This document shows positions 1-10,580 of a DNA stretch of 64,000 nt, in pieces; positions within the stretch are counted from its first letter, which is position 1; each line of letters opens with the position of its first letter. The DNA is from Melastoma dodecandrum (lineage: Eukaryota; Streptophyta; Magnoliopsida; Myrtales; Melastomataceae), in contig JARUPY010000079.1 in the NCBI GenBank assembly GCA_029817715.1, forward strand, positions 930,001 to 994,000, given 5' to 3'. The notes beneath the pieces are model-generated. The model ran no database searches. It worked only from the letters and a program-made list of their open reading frames with translations, and was not told where the DNA came from. The translations under genes were made by a program, and so were the position numbers.

Positions 1-144
1 AGGGAGGGGGTGTTGGCTTTTTAGTTGTCCTCTAAACGCCCGTGCTTTTTAGTTGTTGTCCTCAAAATATACTTTATTTTCAAGGAATCATATAACTTAG
101 AACCGGTGCCCCCAACAGAGGTATTCAGATTTGACGGGTGAACT

Positions 145-515
145 ATGCGGAATTTTGTACGAAAATACGATCAGTTTTAAAAAAAATTTGTGAAATACAG
201 TAATAGTTTCGTAAAACACGGTTTTACCGTCGAAGGGACGCGTTTTGAAAACGCGACCATCAGTTTACAAAGTGCCCAAAACCCAAAACGCGCCCTTCGC
301 GTATTAAAGGAAGGCGCGATTTTTGAAAACACGTCCCAATGGCGATGCATGAGGGCGCGGATGCATCGCCATAGGGTTTTGAAACTGCGAGGGCGCGTTT
401 TGAAACCGCGCATGAGAGGCGGGTTTTCACTTAGAGAACCCCTTCGGGGAATGCACCAGAAAACCCGCCCCTCCTTTGAACATACAAGGGGTGGGCAAAA
501 CCGGCCCCCCTTTTA
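145..515 (+). repeat. Left inverted end of the MULE-like element
   Basis: Read forward, this sequence matches the reverse complement of 2745-3030 along most of its length. Shared blocks include the cgaagggacgcgttttgaaa core at 229-248, the gcgatgcatg block near 342 and the ttagagaa block near 432. It is rich in near-palindromic words of the form CGCG-TTTT-n-AAAA-CGCG. The open frames crossing it in several phases are by-products of this composition. Confidence 0.65.
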
Positions 516-699
516 GACACTACTAAGATCTTACGAATTATATTAGAAACCCTGTTTCGACAACACAATAACCAAACTATCGAACTTCGAAACAATCCAT
601 ATTATAAACGTATCCTACATAAAACCTTAGAATATCATACGCAAAGGAGTTTTGTACGCAAAGTCCATAAACGTTTACAAATATCAGTAAAGTCTCCTA

Positions 700-2187
700 C
701 GCCTCGTCGATTTCCTCCTAACATAAGGCCTGATGACAGGATCTTCTGGAACCTGAGGCTGCTCCGATGAAACATCCGGGTACAGTTGCGTGATTTGAAA
801 AGGTCCTTCTCCTTGTTGTGAATGGTCGTACCTGAAAAACTTATATTAGTTGAGTTACGAAAGTTTAAATCAATCGAACATCAAATGACTTACCCGAATT
901 CTCTTGCCCCTTTAATCGAAGCTCCCGGTATCGAACTGGACCCAACCTCGAAGTTACTTCGTACCCAAGTTGAATCCCATACTCGTCTCCTAGTTACTTC
1001 GTATACAAATCTCTCCTTTATTACATTCCGTAGGAACGACACTTTCACTTCAGGAGATTCTCTAACAAAAGTACGGAAGTAGGAACCATAAAGTTACAGT
1101 CAAGTCGATCATGATCTTGGAAAAACACTGCATTTAAACATGTATGCGCCTCACCAACAATCGTTATTTCAAACTCATCATCATAAGCACGTTGAATCGC
1201 GCATAATCTCTACTTGCAACCAGATCCAAACTCAGAACAAAACACAGACCACGTCGTCTTATCTGACTCCACAATTTCGTAGTTATAATGATTCTTGATA
1301 TGGAACATATTCACCGTATGAATGAGATGGTTCTTATGCTTGAACCGCATCCCTTTACGAAATTCAACCATAGCGTCCGGATCGTCCGTCATCCTAACAT
1401 CCTCATCCTCCTCGAAAATCACCTTCCCAGTATCGCCACTGTCTAGATAGAATGGTAGATGTTTCTCCAACTGTTTCTTCCTAGAATGACCAGCCTCATT
1501 AACCCCGACATTCTTAATATTTTCCTCGTTCCCTAAATCAACACTGTTGAACATTTCATCATCAGTATTGGCGTCATCATCGGAATTCACTATTGAATCA
1601 ACGATATGATTCTCATATCGCCGATATATAGTTTCGTTTAGAACTACTTCATCGCCCATATCACGTTCTAAATCTTCAAACGGGACACCCTCTTCATAAT
1701 CATTACCACCATCATCCTCATTATGACCATCCTCCTTATTCCCCACATTACTACCATATCCACTACACCCTTCATTCAACGGTACCAATCGACGAATATT
1801 TCTACTAACTTCGAAATTTTCCATTCTCTCTTGTACGACATTTATCTCCTCATCCACATTCTCTCCTACGGCTTGCGTGTTACTACCGTGCTTACTTCTT
1901 GAATTTGTCGACCTCCCTTCATTGCTAGAATTCCCAAAAACTGATATCACATATACTTCTTGAATGCGGTCACCATTTGACATCGCAAACTCACACAACA
2001 ACCTAACATCCTCATCATCACCAATAGGTACTAGCATAAAATTTATGCCAGAAGGACCATACGAAGGAACGAGATATCTATGACATATTTCCAGCCTACT
2101 ACTGCCTTCGTTTAATCTCATTGCATTAGCAATTACCCTTTCAAATTGCACATAATCGACATCAGCAGGTACCTTTATGCGTTTCAT
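700..2187 (-). pseudogene. MuDR-type MULE transposase, N-terminal half plus tail, broken
   Basis: The minus strand opens with ATG at 2187 and reads 325 codons to a TAG near 1210. The start (MKRIKVPADVDYVQFERVI) is followed by a long acidic linker, then a MuDR-type DNA-binding region with the pattern FRKGM...FHIKNHYNYEIVESDK...FCSEFGSGCK. The TAG falls exactly where the family has the Trp of a Cys-x-Trp motif, and the frame continues beyond it with RLCAIQRAYDDEFEITIVGE and EAHTC. A further piece around 1000-1060, in a shifted frame, reads VSFLRNVIKERFVYEV, the usual next block. At 700-800 a basic tail (VRRKSTRRRR) resembles a transposase C-terminus. The DDE core is absent, so this is a dead, deleted transposase. 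Family assignment is by motif recognition only. Confidence 0.65.
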
Positions 2188-2744
2188 TGGACCCCTATTA
2201 TAACCTACTCATTAACTACCATGAATAACTTTCTCATTACCATACAATAACAAATGAACTTGCGACATTGAAACGTAAGATAAAACTTATGTGAATTAAC
2301 TAGTTCTTCGAACTTAATAATACCTACAACAATTCAAACAACATACCATTAATCATCAAAATTGCTAACTACAAAAATCATTAGTGTACGCTTCGTAAAC
2401 GAATAATCGCACCACTTTTAGGGACATACCACTTTTAGGGAGGGGGTGACGGGCGTTGGAAGACAGAGGTCGGATTGGGTGACGGGTGACAGGCGATGGG
2501 CGTCGGAAGACGGAGGAATCGGAGGTCGAATGGGGCGACGGGCGACGGACGGAGGCGTCGGAGGTCAGGCCGTCGGAGGTCGGATGGGGTGACGGGCGAC
2601 GGGGGGTGGGTTTCGGAGGCGTCGGAGGTCGGGGCGTCGGCCGTCGAAGGTTTGGAGGCTCGGAGGTGGGTGGGTTTAGGGTTCGAAATTGATTTCGGGG
2701 AGGAGGAGACCCGACTTATGCCTGACGGGTGACAGGTTTTCAAA

Positions 2745-3030
2745 ACCCACCCCGGGTGCATTCCCTGAAGGAGTTCTCTAAGTGTTGAAGGGGCGGGTTT
2801 TGTGCGTGAGGGTGCGTTTTGAAACCGCGCCCACATGCATCGCCATAGGGACGGGTTTTCAAAACCCGCCCCTTCCTTTGATACGCGGAGGGCGCGGTTT
2901 TGTAAACTGAAGGACGCGTTTTCAAAACGCGTCCCTTCGATGGTAAAACCGTATTTTACGAAACTGGGACCGTATTCCGCAAATCGTTTTTTAAAACTAA
3001 CCGTATTTCCGTACAAAACTTGAACTATGC
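2745..3030 (-). repeat. Right inverted end of the MULE-like element
   Basis: Reverse complement counterpart of 145-515. It carries the same order of blocks, including the near-palindrome CGCGTTTTCAAAACGCG at 2915-2931 and the gcgatgcatg block on the opposite strand near 2835. Immediately inside it (2450-2720) is a G-rich low-complexity stretch of repeated gacgggcgac/gtcggaggtcgg words. Confidence 0.65.
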
Positions 3031-3400
3031 GTCTGTCCATCGTCCTCCCTTGGGGGGTCATGTACCAACCGCCATTGTCCCCCCTCATTCTCCTTTATGG
3101 AATATCCAACGGTGGTGGACGTGGCTAAACTTCCGGTTGATGAAAGTTTTTGGGAGTACGGAAACAATATCATGTTGTTTCGTGCCTATAGTACGAAGTC
3201 CATTGGGCTTTACGAATGAAATTCTAATACGAAATATGTTTCATAAAGTATAAAGTTTCAACAAGGTTTATCGAAGGTAAATAATCTTGAATTTGGGGAC
3301 TATTATGTAAATTTTAATTTCTCCAGATTAGTCCCTTAGGGTTTCTTCCCTTCATTCGCTGAGTAGTCCCTTTGGCGAGTCCTCTCCCTTTGGTACTAGG
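3031..3400. other. No gene seen
   Basis: AT-moderate sequence between the MULE-like element and the next repeat. The short open frames are not supported by any recognisable protein motif. Confidence 0.5.
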
Positions 3401-3404
3401 TATG

Positions 3405-3920
3405 GTGCTGTTCGCATGAAATTTGTTTCCCGCAACATGTCTCGAATTTTACAGTGAACGTGTGGTCGCCGTAAACTCAAAGTAAACGCAATACCGGAAT
3501 TTAATACGATGGTACTGAATTTACAACAATTAGTGTCGTACACTGCAAAGTGAACATGTGCAAATATAACAAGTAAACACAACATCGGAATTTAATGCGA
3601 CAGTGTTGAGCTTACAGCGTTACACTTACAGATGACTTGAACGGAAAACAATAGAAAAGGCCTGGTGACGTTTCATGATGAGAGACGGTCGAGGCGAACG
3701 CCTTTGGTAGAATTCACCCTAGTGGAGCGGAAGAGACGTCAACGGCACCGGAATTTAATGCGACGGCACCGAGGGTGAAGCATGACGTCGAAATTTAATG
3801 CAACGGCGTCGTGGCTGGGCGGAGTTGAAGTGGTGGCAGGTCAACGATGTTTGAATTTAATGCACGACACCGAGGATGGACGGATGTGTGTCAACAACGC
3901 CGAAATTTAATGCACGCGCT
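3405..3920 (+). repeat. Dispersed repeat with GAATTTAATGC modules
   Basis: The segment 3420-3660 is a diverged direct copy of 31105-31290: both carry ccgcaaca, tcgaattttacagtg and gtcgccgtaaa in the same order. Within it, two roughly 91-bp units stand in tandem (about 3454-3544 and 3545-3640). A short word close to cGGAATTTAATGCg recurs at 3495, 3586, 3749, 3789, 3851 and 3901 with irregular spacing. No coding potential is evident. It could be part of an LTR or a MITE-like family. Confidence 0.55.
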
Positions 3921-4864
3921 GAGATTGGAAGGTAAAGGACCAAAAGAAAAAATAAAAGATAAAAGACTATAGTCTGTGTTTGAGTTATTGTCGTCGTCTT
4001 TTTTTGAAGAATCCAACTGGAATTTTTATAGACATCTTCAATAAGATGATAGATACACGTTCTCTTTGGCAGTTGTTGATATTCAAGCACATTCTCCATT
4101 TTATCATATTATCCACTCCGACAATTTTTAAAAATGATGGCGAAGTTCCATTCGACTACTTAATTTCTGGGTGTGACGTAATCAAAACGTCCGAAGGAAT
4201 TTCTCGACCCAATTGATTGGGAGGATATAAGGAATTTTTTTTCCCTTCCATATAAGATGTTAATGAACATTGGAGGAAAAATTATCTAATAAGCTTTGAG
4301 TACTTGGAATTAAGGATCCTTTTAAGGCTTGGATAACGAGATTGCCTCTCGAGAGAATTTTATTGTCTTAGCTCTACAAGCAGGTAATGTTGCCTTCGAT
4401 TTTTCATCCTCATTTCGTCCCTCAAAAAGCTCGAGATAATAAACCATACTAAGAAGTTGGATTACTAACTCCATGCTACTCAGGCTTTAAGTGCCGAAGA
4501 TGTATGCATAGATCGTGGGTGCCTCAAGATTGTCCTAGTTTCTTGGGTGTTAGTATACATGAATAAACACTTACCCACGAGCTCGGGACGGCTGATGGCC
4601 GGGAAGATAAAGTGGGGCGTCGACAGTCCACTCCCGAGTGCATTACTCTTCCATCCCCGGACGGACTCGAGCAACGCCAAATTCATCCTCTTCCTTATCA
4701 TTTCTCGGTCATGTGGATAGGTTGTGTGCTTGAATCGAGCGTGTGTAGCTCGAAATATAGCTAAAATACGGAACACAACGCTTTTGTATTCGAGCTGGAA
4801 TGTCATTTCAGTCGACCAAGTATAACTTTGGCTACAAAGCCTCAATTTGCTCGAGATTAGTTAT
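3921..4864. other. No recognised gene
   Basis: Mixed sequence with a 121-codon minus-strand open frame (4480-4845) that matches no family I recognise. TCGAG words become frequent to the right, as in the repeat that follows. Confidence 0.4.
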
Positions 4865-5204
4865 GATTGTTCTCTCTCTAACTCTTCTACAACTTTCACG
4901 TTTTGAGTTTTCTCATTTGAGATAATCTGGATCGAGCTTTGATAGGTTGAAGTCGGAACTCCTCCGTTCTCGAGTTTTGTGTTTTTCAATTTTGAGGTCG
5001 TCTTGAATGTGTTATGGCCTGTCTAAAATCGAGAAATATCATGCAATGGCTAGGATCTCGAGCTTAGACATTATTTTGATTTTCTAGCCAAAACTTTACA
5101 AGTTTTTCTCGACTTTTCTCTCGAGATACTCTTTCTTGAGAACCTTTCGAGTCTTGTCTCGAGACGATACTCGTGCCTCTCTTGACATTCTCTGCCTCGA
5201 AATT
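4865..5204 (+). repeat. Dispersed TCGAG-rich repeat, inverted copy of window end
   Basis: The stretch 5086-5204 matches the reverse complement of 63536-63652 closely, including aactttacaagttt, gatactctttct, tctcgtg/ttcgtg and ctctgcctcgaaatt. Similarity continues leftward through atggcctgtc and ttgaggtcgtcttg to about 4870. The two copies are some 58 kb apart in opposite orientation, so they are members of a dispersed family rather than ends of one element. The class is unknown; LTR or untranslated retroelement sequence is likely. Confidence 0.6.
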
Positions 5205-6055
5205 AAAACACAAAAAAGAGGCCAGCAATCCGGTGACATCACGTTCTCAAGATGCTAGGTCTTGGAAATGAAAAAGTAAATATAAGGATAAGAATTTTCT
5301 TTTACTTAGAGTTTTTCTTTTCTTTCACGAGAAGACACATTTGTCTTTATCCCTAACTTTTCTTCCTTGAGTTGTTGGGTGCTTATCATGCCTCACATAT
5401 ATAATATTTTTTTATCCCTTTCTCTAAGTGACATAATTGTCTTCGTTTTCTCTCGTGAAGACCCATTTTCCTTTTTTTTTTTTATAAATGTTCCATTCTC
5501 GAGTTCGATGAATTTTTTTTATTGAAATTCATCGCACAATTTCTTAATCGAATTAGGTGGTCGGAAGCCATCGCATTTCACGAAAATTTTGTTAGATCTC
5601 GTCTATTTAACCAAATGAGTCTTTTAACATCACTCCATTGTTTGAGTTTTCCCGTTATTTCAGCAAAATACTCGCATAGTTGATTTTCACTCAAATATAT
5701 CTCGAAAATATCATCCATTGAGATCTCATCACTTGTCGGAAATCCCTCAATTCCAATTTCTTATACATTGATACTTGGAATGTCCATTTGATTCCACAAT
5801 GAGTACATGCCAAATTTGTAATTTTTCTCGTCACATTTTTTATGTGAGGAAGTATATTGTTGCAACATCATTTCTTCATCCTCATCTTCTCTGGGAGCTT
5901 TTCTCTCAAGGGGGTATAATTTTTTCTTTCATATCCCTTTATCACCTGCGATTCCACAAGATTAGGTACAATAGTTATGAGATTTAACTCAAAAGTGCTT
6001 GGTATTTTCCCATTCGGTGTAATCGCAGGAACTTGAGAGTATAATTTTATTCACG
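5205..6055. other. No recognised gene
   Basis: T-rich DNA with homopolymer runs near 5470. A minus-strand frame around 5580-5740 reads about 60 codons without a stop, but I recognise no domain in it. Confidence 0.4.
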
Positions 6056-6545
6056 TAAACTTATAAATATGAGTTTGTGTGTCGGAATCTCACCAGACTT
6101 TGCAAGTCGCAAGCGTTTCTTAACGAGACATATTTATTGTAGACACAATCGCAAGTACGGTCCCAAATTTCTCGGGAAGAGAATACTTGCACAGGCGTGT
6201 GCAAAGTCTGCTTAGCATCGTTATAGAAGCGAACGAGAAAAACTCATCACATACACCCGCGGCCATACTAGACATTAATACATGGCCAATCACCTATCCA
6301 GCAAGGGTCCCACAATAATTTCAAACGAGAAACGAGTACGTGTGGTGGCTACAATCATTTTTTTCACAGTTGTTATCAATCAGGAAGGAACGAGAAAAAC
6401 TCATCAAATACACACGTGACCATACTAGACATTAATACATGACCAATCACTTATCCAGCTAGGGTCCCACTACAATTTCAAATGGGAAACGAGTATGTGT
6501 GGTGGCTACAATCATTTTTTTTCGCAACCGTTATCAATTAGGAAT
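6056..6545 (+). repeat. Repeat family R, left copies (one full, one partial)
   Basis: This block starts near gtgtgtcggaatctcac, runs through aggcgtgtgcaaagtctg and catactagacattaatacat, and ends near tatcaatcagg. Its last part is repeated in tandem at about 6386-6545 (actcatcaaatacac, catactagacattaatacat, tttcaaatgggaaacgagta). The same sequence appears inverted at 12605-13020 and 13200-13560. The pair brackets a broken MULE/FAR1-type transposase, so these may be long terminal inverted repeats of one element, later duplicated and rearranged. Confidence 0.6.
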
Positions 6546-7120
6546 ATGAATTATTCTCTTTCCGCTTATACTTTTGAGCTACAAATTATAGGGCAGATTG
6601 TGGTTTATTTGTGACGAAATTCATGTCGCTTCTCAATCTACTAAAAAGAATTAAAAGCACGGTAATCCTGCAAAGGACAGAAGATCCTATAGATACTTTA
6701 GGTGCAACTCTATTCATTATACTCACACATGAAGTTTCTCCAAATTGTATCTACTATGGATCGATTTAATATGGTGACAAGCCTAGTAAGGTGGGAAGGC
6801 AATGCCATGCGGAAGAAATTGCTAGCAAACATTGCAGACAAGAAAGGAAAGAAGAAAATAGCATGTGCCCATCTTGGCAGGGGTCAGCAAGAACCAAGTT
6901 GAAGATGTTTCATACCATGTAAGAAGTTTTTTGTCGAGTCCTACCATTGTGCATATACATAATACTATCCTTCGTCGATGACCTTCGTCTCATAATGTGT
7001 GCTATTGTCTGATAAGTACCTCTTTGGTTCAATTCTTTCTGCAACATAATTGTCGAGGAACTTCCCTAAATCTATGAACGGCTCGTGGACGTTGATAATG
7101 CGCTTACCTTTCTTCCATGC

Positions 7121-10100
7121 TTATTTACTTTGACAAACAAAATTACTATCTTCAGAATTCCTAGGTTTAAGTCCAATCCTTAGCGCTACTATTTGTTTAC
7201 TCGTGTCGGCTACTTGTTTATTAATGATATTGTATCCTTCATGTGACGATGTCGCCAAGTAACACATTCGACGACATCCCACCATGAGAAGCCCTTGCCT
7301 TACATCTTCAATCGATATGCCATATGAGTCAATCGTCATTTAATGAACTTCGCCTCATTTAGCCATTTTTGTCAACGTTGAAGAACCAAATTAGTTGGTA
7401 TTGCTGTCATTCCCTCAATCTTAACAACGTGCAAGGCGTGGCCACAGGAAAACCAGAGGTTTCAAAATGCAAGTAAGAACAAATTAATCTCCTTCTTGCC
7501 GATGACATAATATAATTGTACCAGTTGTTTATGTTTCTCCATTTCTGCGAAGCGATACGTACGGTAGAATTTTCGCTCGACCATTTTTACAACGTGCACA
7601 ACGGCTACGATTACTTTTTCTGCATCAGCGATTACGCTCGTTGGGTGATTATCTCCCATTACTAAGGTATGCGTACAAAATAAGCAAGGATGGTCATCTG
7701 TGGTTTCCATAGCCAGCAGTGTTGCACTCAAAACAACCGTCTGGTGATGGTGATTAATGTCGACTATAACCACCATTTACATTGTGTAAGCATTAGTCCT
7801 GAAAGTTGAATCTAATGCAATGACGTCTCCAAAAGCAAGGTAATTGTACCTACAAGTGCTATCTATCCAACACAGTCGAATAACTTTATACAATTCAACG
7901 GATGTAACCAAGGCCATACCCAGATCATCTCATTTCTTGGACAGTAAATACACAAAAGCTGAAACTAAATCAAACATATCCTAGGCACTTGCAAGGCGAG
8001 TTCGATTTACATGATTATTCATATCTTTCATAAGAAAACCAAAATTATTGTTCTGCCAGAGGCGTTTGCTAGAAGACGACAGATGTCGCATTAACGGAAT
8101 CCAACATTGAGCATCCTATGGACGGATGCCATATCCGCGGATGTAATGTTGGGACGTTCCTTCATGAAACTACTCAAGTCATTTGGGACTATTCGTGATT
8201 GTGTGTGAGATTTATGTGGCCAACAACCCATCGCACATTATCATATACTGAAACTTTCAACTCCGCAAGACAGTCGATCCGACCTGACGGACGAAAACAT
8301 ATTGATATGGCATGGTCGTCCTTTCGACGCGTAAACCCTTGTCATGAGCACACAATCCCCGTTTCGACGTCCTCGTATATTTTGTTTACGAATCAATAAA
8401 CCATTGGCAGCGGCATAAATATCAAAAAATTTACCCGCCTCCTTTGCAACGTCAAAAGTCATTCTCAAGAAGTCTTCCTCTGACATAGTTGATATGATAT
8501 TGATGCTGTTGGATCGTTCAGGAACACTAAGAGGGGGGGTGAATTAGTGTTTTTCACTTTTTCGCCCTTTCTTGGTGTAAGCGGAAGCGTACTGTATCAC
8601 AGCAGAGCGTTTCTCAGAATGAGAAATACTTTACTGTAACTGTTACGATTTTGTCGAGTAGGTTTTCGTACTAGTGTTGCGCGATCGTAATGGACACAGT
8701 GATTTATAGTGGTTCGGCCTTAATTGACCTACGTCCACTTTCCACCAATAAGGTGATTCCACTATATAAAATAATGGGTGCAAAAAGCCCTTGCACTAGG
8801 CGTATGTTCCTCTCACAAAGTGAGATTTAGAATCCCGTACAATAGATGATCACTCCTGGCAACGGTCAGCTCCGCACACAGTGGACGTCTTCTCGTGTCC
8901 AACAGAATGATGCTTATCCTCAGCAGTTGGTAGCTCAATGGATTCCACACAGCTCGTTGTCGCTTAATATAATCCTGACTTATCAAAGAACACAGACAAC
9001 GTTATGTTAGTTTAAATCCTCACAGATAATTCCTTACGGTGAAGAATGACTTCTCAGAGAGCAGCTCGTTTCTGCTTCACAGCGAAGGATTGCTTCAGCA
9101 CTTTATCGTTCAGCAGAGGATTTCCACACAGATCTTGTCTCTCCTTAAGATAAGCCTGCAATTGCTTAAGAGACAACCACAAAGTTGATCAAATAGATCA
9201 CCACAAAGATCACTAAGAGAAGAACCACAAAGATCACAAAGAAAACCACAAAGCCACTTAGAAGGTATCCGTCCTACACTCAGTTCGGACGTGCACGGTT
9301 ACCACAGCCGTGACTCACTGCACTGCACACCCAGTGCCTAGGGTGGAATTTTCCGATCCGTTGGCATCCACGCAACCTGCTTTACTAATCCTCTGTATCA
9401 GGCGTTCAAGACTTCTGCACAGCACCCCTGTGCTCGGGAGGAACTCTTTCCACTCCGGCGGCGTTCCCAACTCCTGCTCTACCCTGCAGGCACGAGACTT
9501 CTGGCGCACACCCGCAAGTGCGTGTCTAACTGCTCAAACTCCGTAGGCTCGAGCTTCCCTGCGAAAAGACACGACAAGAACGACTTCTTGCCGATGGGTC
9601 AGTAACCGGTTACTGAATTCAGAGCAGGTATTCACTTAGCTTCCCTCAGACGATTCGCCGGCTACTCGTTGAACGCACCGAGGACACTTAGTCCCTCTCA
9701 GACGATCAAAGGATCTGACCTCAGCCCCTTGACACTCTCACATGCAGTTTGCAAGGGAAAGAACCAGGAGACACTTAGCACCTTCCGCTCTCCGTCGACG
9801 CACAAAGCTCACTTAGACCGCTTAGACCACTCAGACCACACAGACGCACAAAGACTTAGAGAAAATGTCGTCCTTGGTCTGATTATAACGGAGAAAGAAG
9901 CATAAGGGACGTCCAGGCAATCTTCGAGATTTGTTGCCAAAACTGGCAGCCAGGATTCAGCAACAGTCTGCTCAACGTTTGTTGTCCCATAGAAGGAAAG
10001 ATCCAACGGTAACTTCCTCCATTTGTATCAATTAGATAATTTATTTCCAATCTATATATTATCTAATCATTATCTTATCTAATCGATTGTGATAATCAAA

Positions 10101-10580
10101 TATATTTAATTTGATATTTTCTCCCATTACAGCGAGACGTTGCTGCAGAAGATCAGAGAAATATTTTGTTTCCAAAAATAACAATTGGAAAGGTAATCTC
10201 AATATATTTTGTTGCCTATTTATGATAAGATCATTAGGCTACGTTAAACGAACCTAGACACTCAAAATAATTATCTGAGATAGATTAAAATAAATTTTAG
10301 AATAAATCGTGATTATTAAAAATATGTTTCCATATTTTCAACTTCTATGTGTAATATCACAGTAACAGTGTACTGGAACGCAGTAATATATAGCGGTTAC
10401 TAACTGTGGTTCAGCAACGCATTGCTCAAGCTCATCACTAAGAATGAACACATAACTTGTGAAACATTACTACTGACCACTAGTAATATGTCGCTTAAGT
10501 TCATCATCAAAACCAGGTCAACAGATGCACTCAGATAGACTAACTGAATCGAACATGGTTTGGGCAATGATTTTGTCCAT
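7121..10580 (-). pseudogene. FAR1/FHY3-type MULE transposase, broken and split by a solo LTR
   Basis: Minus-strand pieces follow the FAR1 domain order. At 8486-8241 is the N-terminal DNA-binding region (MSEEDFLRMTFDVAKEAGKF). Near 7830-7560 is the MULE catalytic region: GDVIALDSTFRTN, then an in-frame TAA, then VDINHHHQTVVL and PTSVIADAEKV, which keep the two expected aspartates. Near 7450-7400 is a SWIM zinc-finger end (WFSCGHALHVVKI). The C-terminal helix region is at 7339-7121 (YLATSSHEGYNIINKQV). Several frameshifts and stops make it non-functional. Across the solo LTR at 8507-10523, removal of the LTR and one target copy restores an open frame back to an ATG at 10580, so the LTR landed inside the N-terminal coding sequence. 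FAR1/FHY3 proteins are domesticated MULE transposases. This copy could be a transposon gene or a decayed FAR1-related gene; the flanking inverted repeats favour a transposon. Confidence 0.75.
8507..10523 (+). mobile_element. Solo LTR, 2,017 bp, TSD GATGC
   Basis: The sequence begins TGTTGGATCG and ends GGTCAACA, and is flanked on both sides by GATGC (8502-8506 and 10524-10528). A TG...CA unit with an exact 5-bp target duplication and no internal coding region is a solo LTR left by LTR-LTR recombination. A TATATAAA word at 8763-8770 could be the LTR promoter. The early gaggggggtgaatt block and the later gtggttcggcc/ctacgtcc block are common in plant LTRs. A 5'-truncated copy lies at 32979-34276. 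The superfamily cannot be fixed without internal sequence. Orientation is given as TG to CA on the plus strand. Confidence 0.85.

Larger units (their letters stand above)
140..3030. mobile_element. MULE-like element with long inverted ends, internally deleted
   Basis: Two long, clearly related sequences lie in opposite orientation at about 145-515 and 2745-3030. Between them, on the minus strand, is a broken transposase gene with a MuDR-type N-terminal region. Long terminal inverted repeats plus a MuDR-type transposase are the hallmark of Mutator-like elements. The catalytic core of the transposase appears to be missing, so the element is probably a non-autonomous deletion derivative. I could not find a convincing 9-bp target duplication, and the exact outer ends are uncertain by tens of bases. 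Confidence 0.6.

Noticed and set aside
1..13. agggagggggtg at the window start, also near 2438
   Set aside because: Short purine word shared by chance or by low complexity; too short to define an element end.
822..1082. 86-codon plus-strand frame
   Set aside because: It overlaps, on the other strand, the shifted continuation of the MuDR-type transposase, which has recognisable motifs; this frame has none.
2435..3088. 217-codon minus-strand frame and overlapping frames in the right MULE end
   Set aside because: It lies in the inverted-repeat end and the GC-rich low-complexity stretch. Proline/serine-rich composition and the inverted counterpart at 190-516 show it is repeat-driven, not a gene.
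4480..4845. 121-codon minus-strand frame
   Set aside because: No domain, no splice context, and it lies beside a dispersed repeat.
9310..9905. Open frames on both strands inside 8507-10523
   Set aside because: They lie within the solo LTR and repeat in the truncated copy at 33 kb without keeping an open frame.
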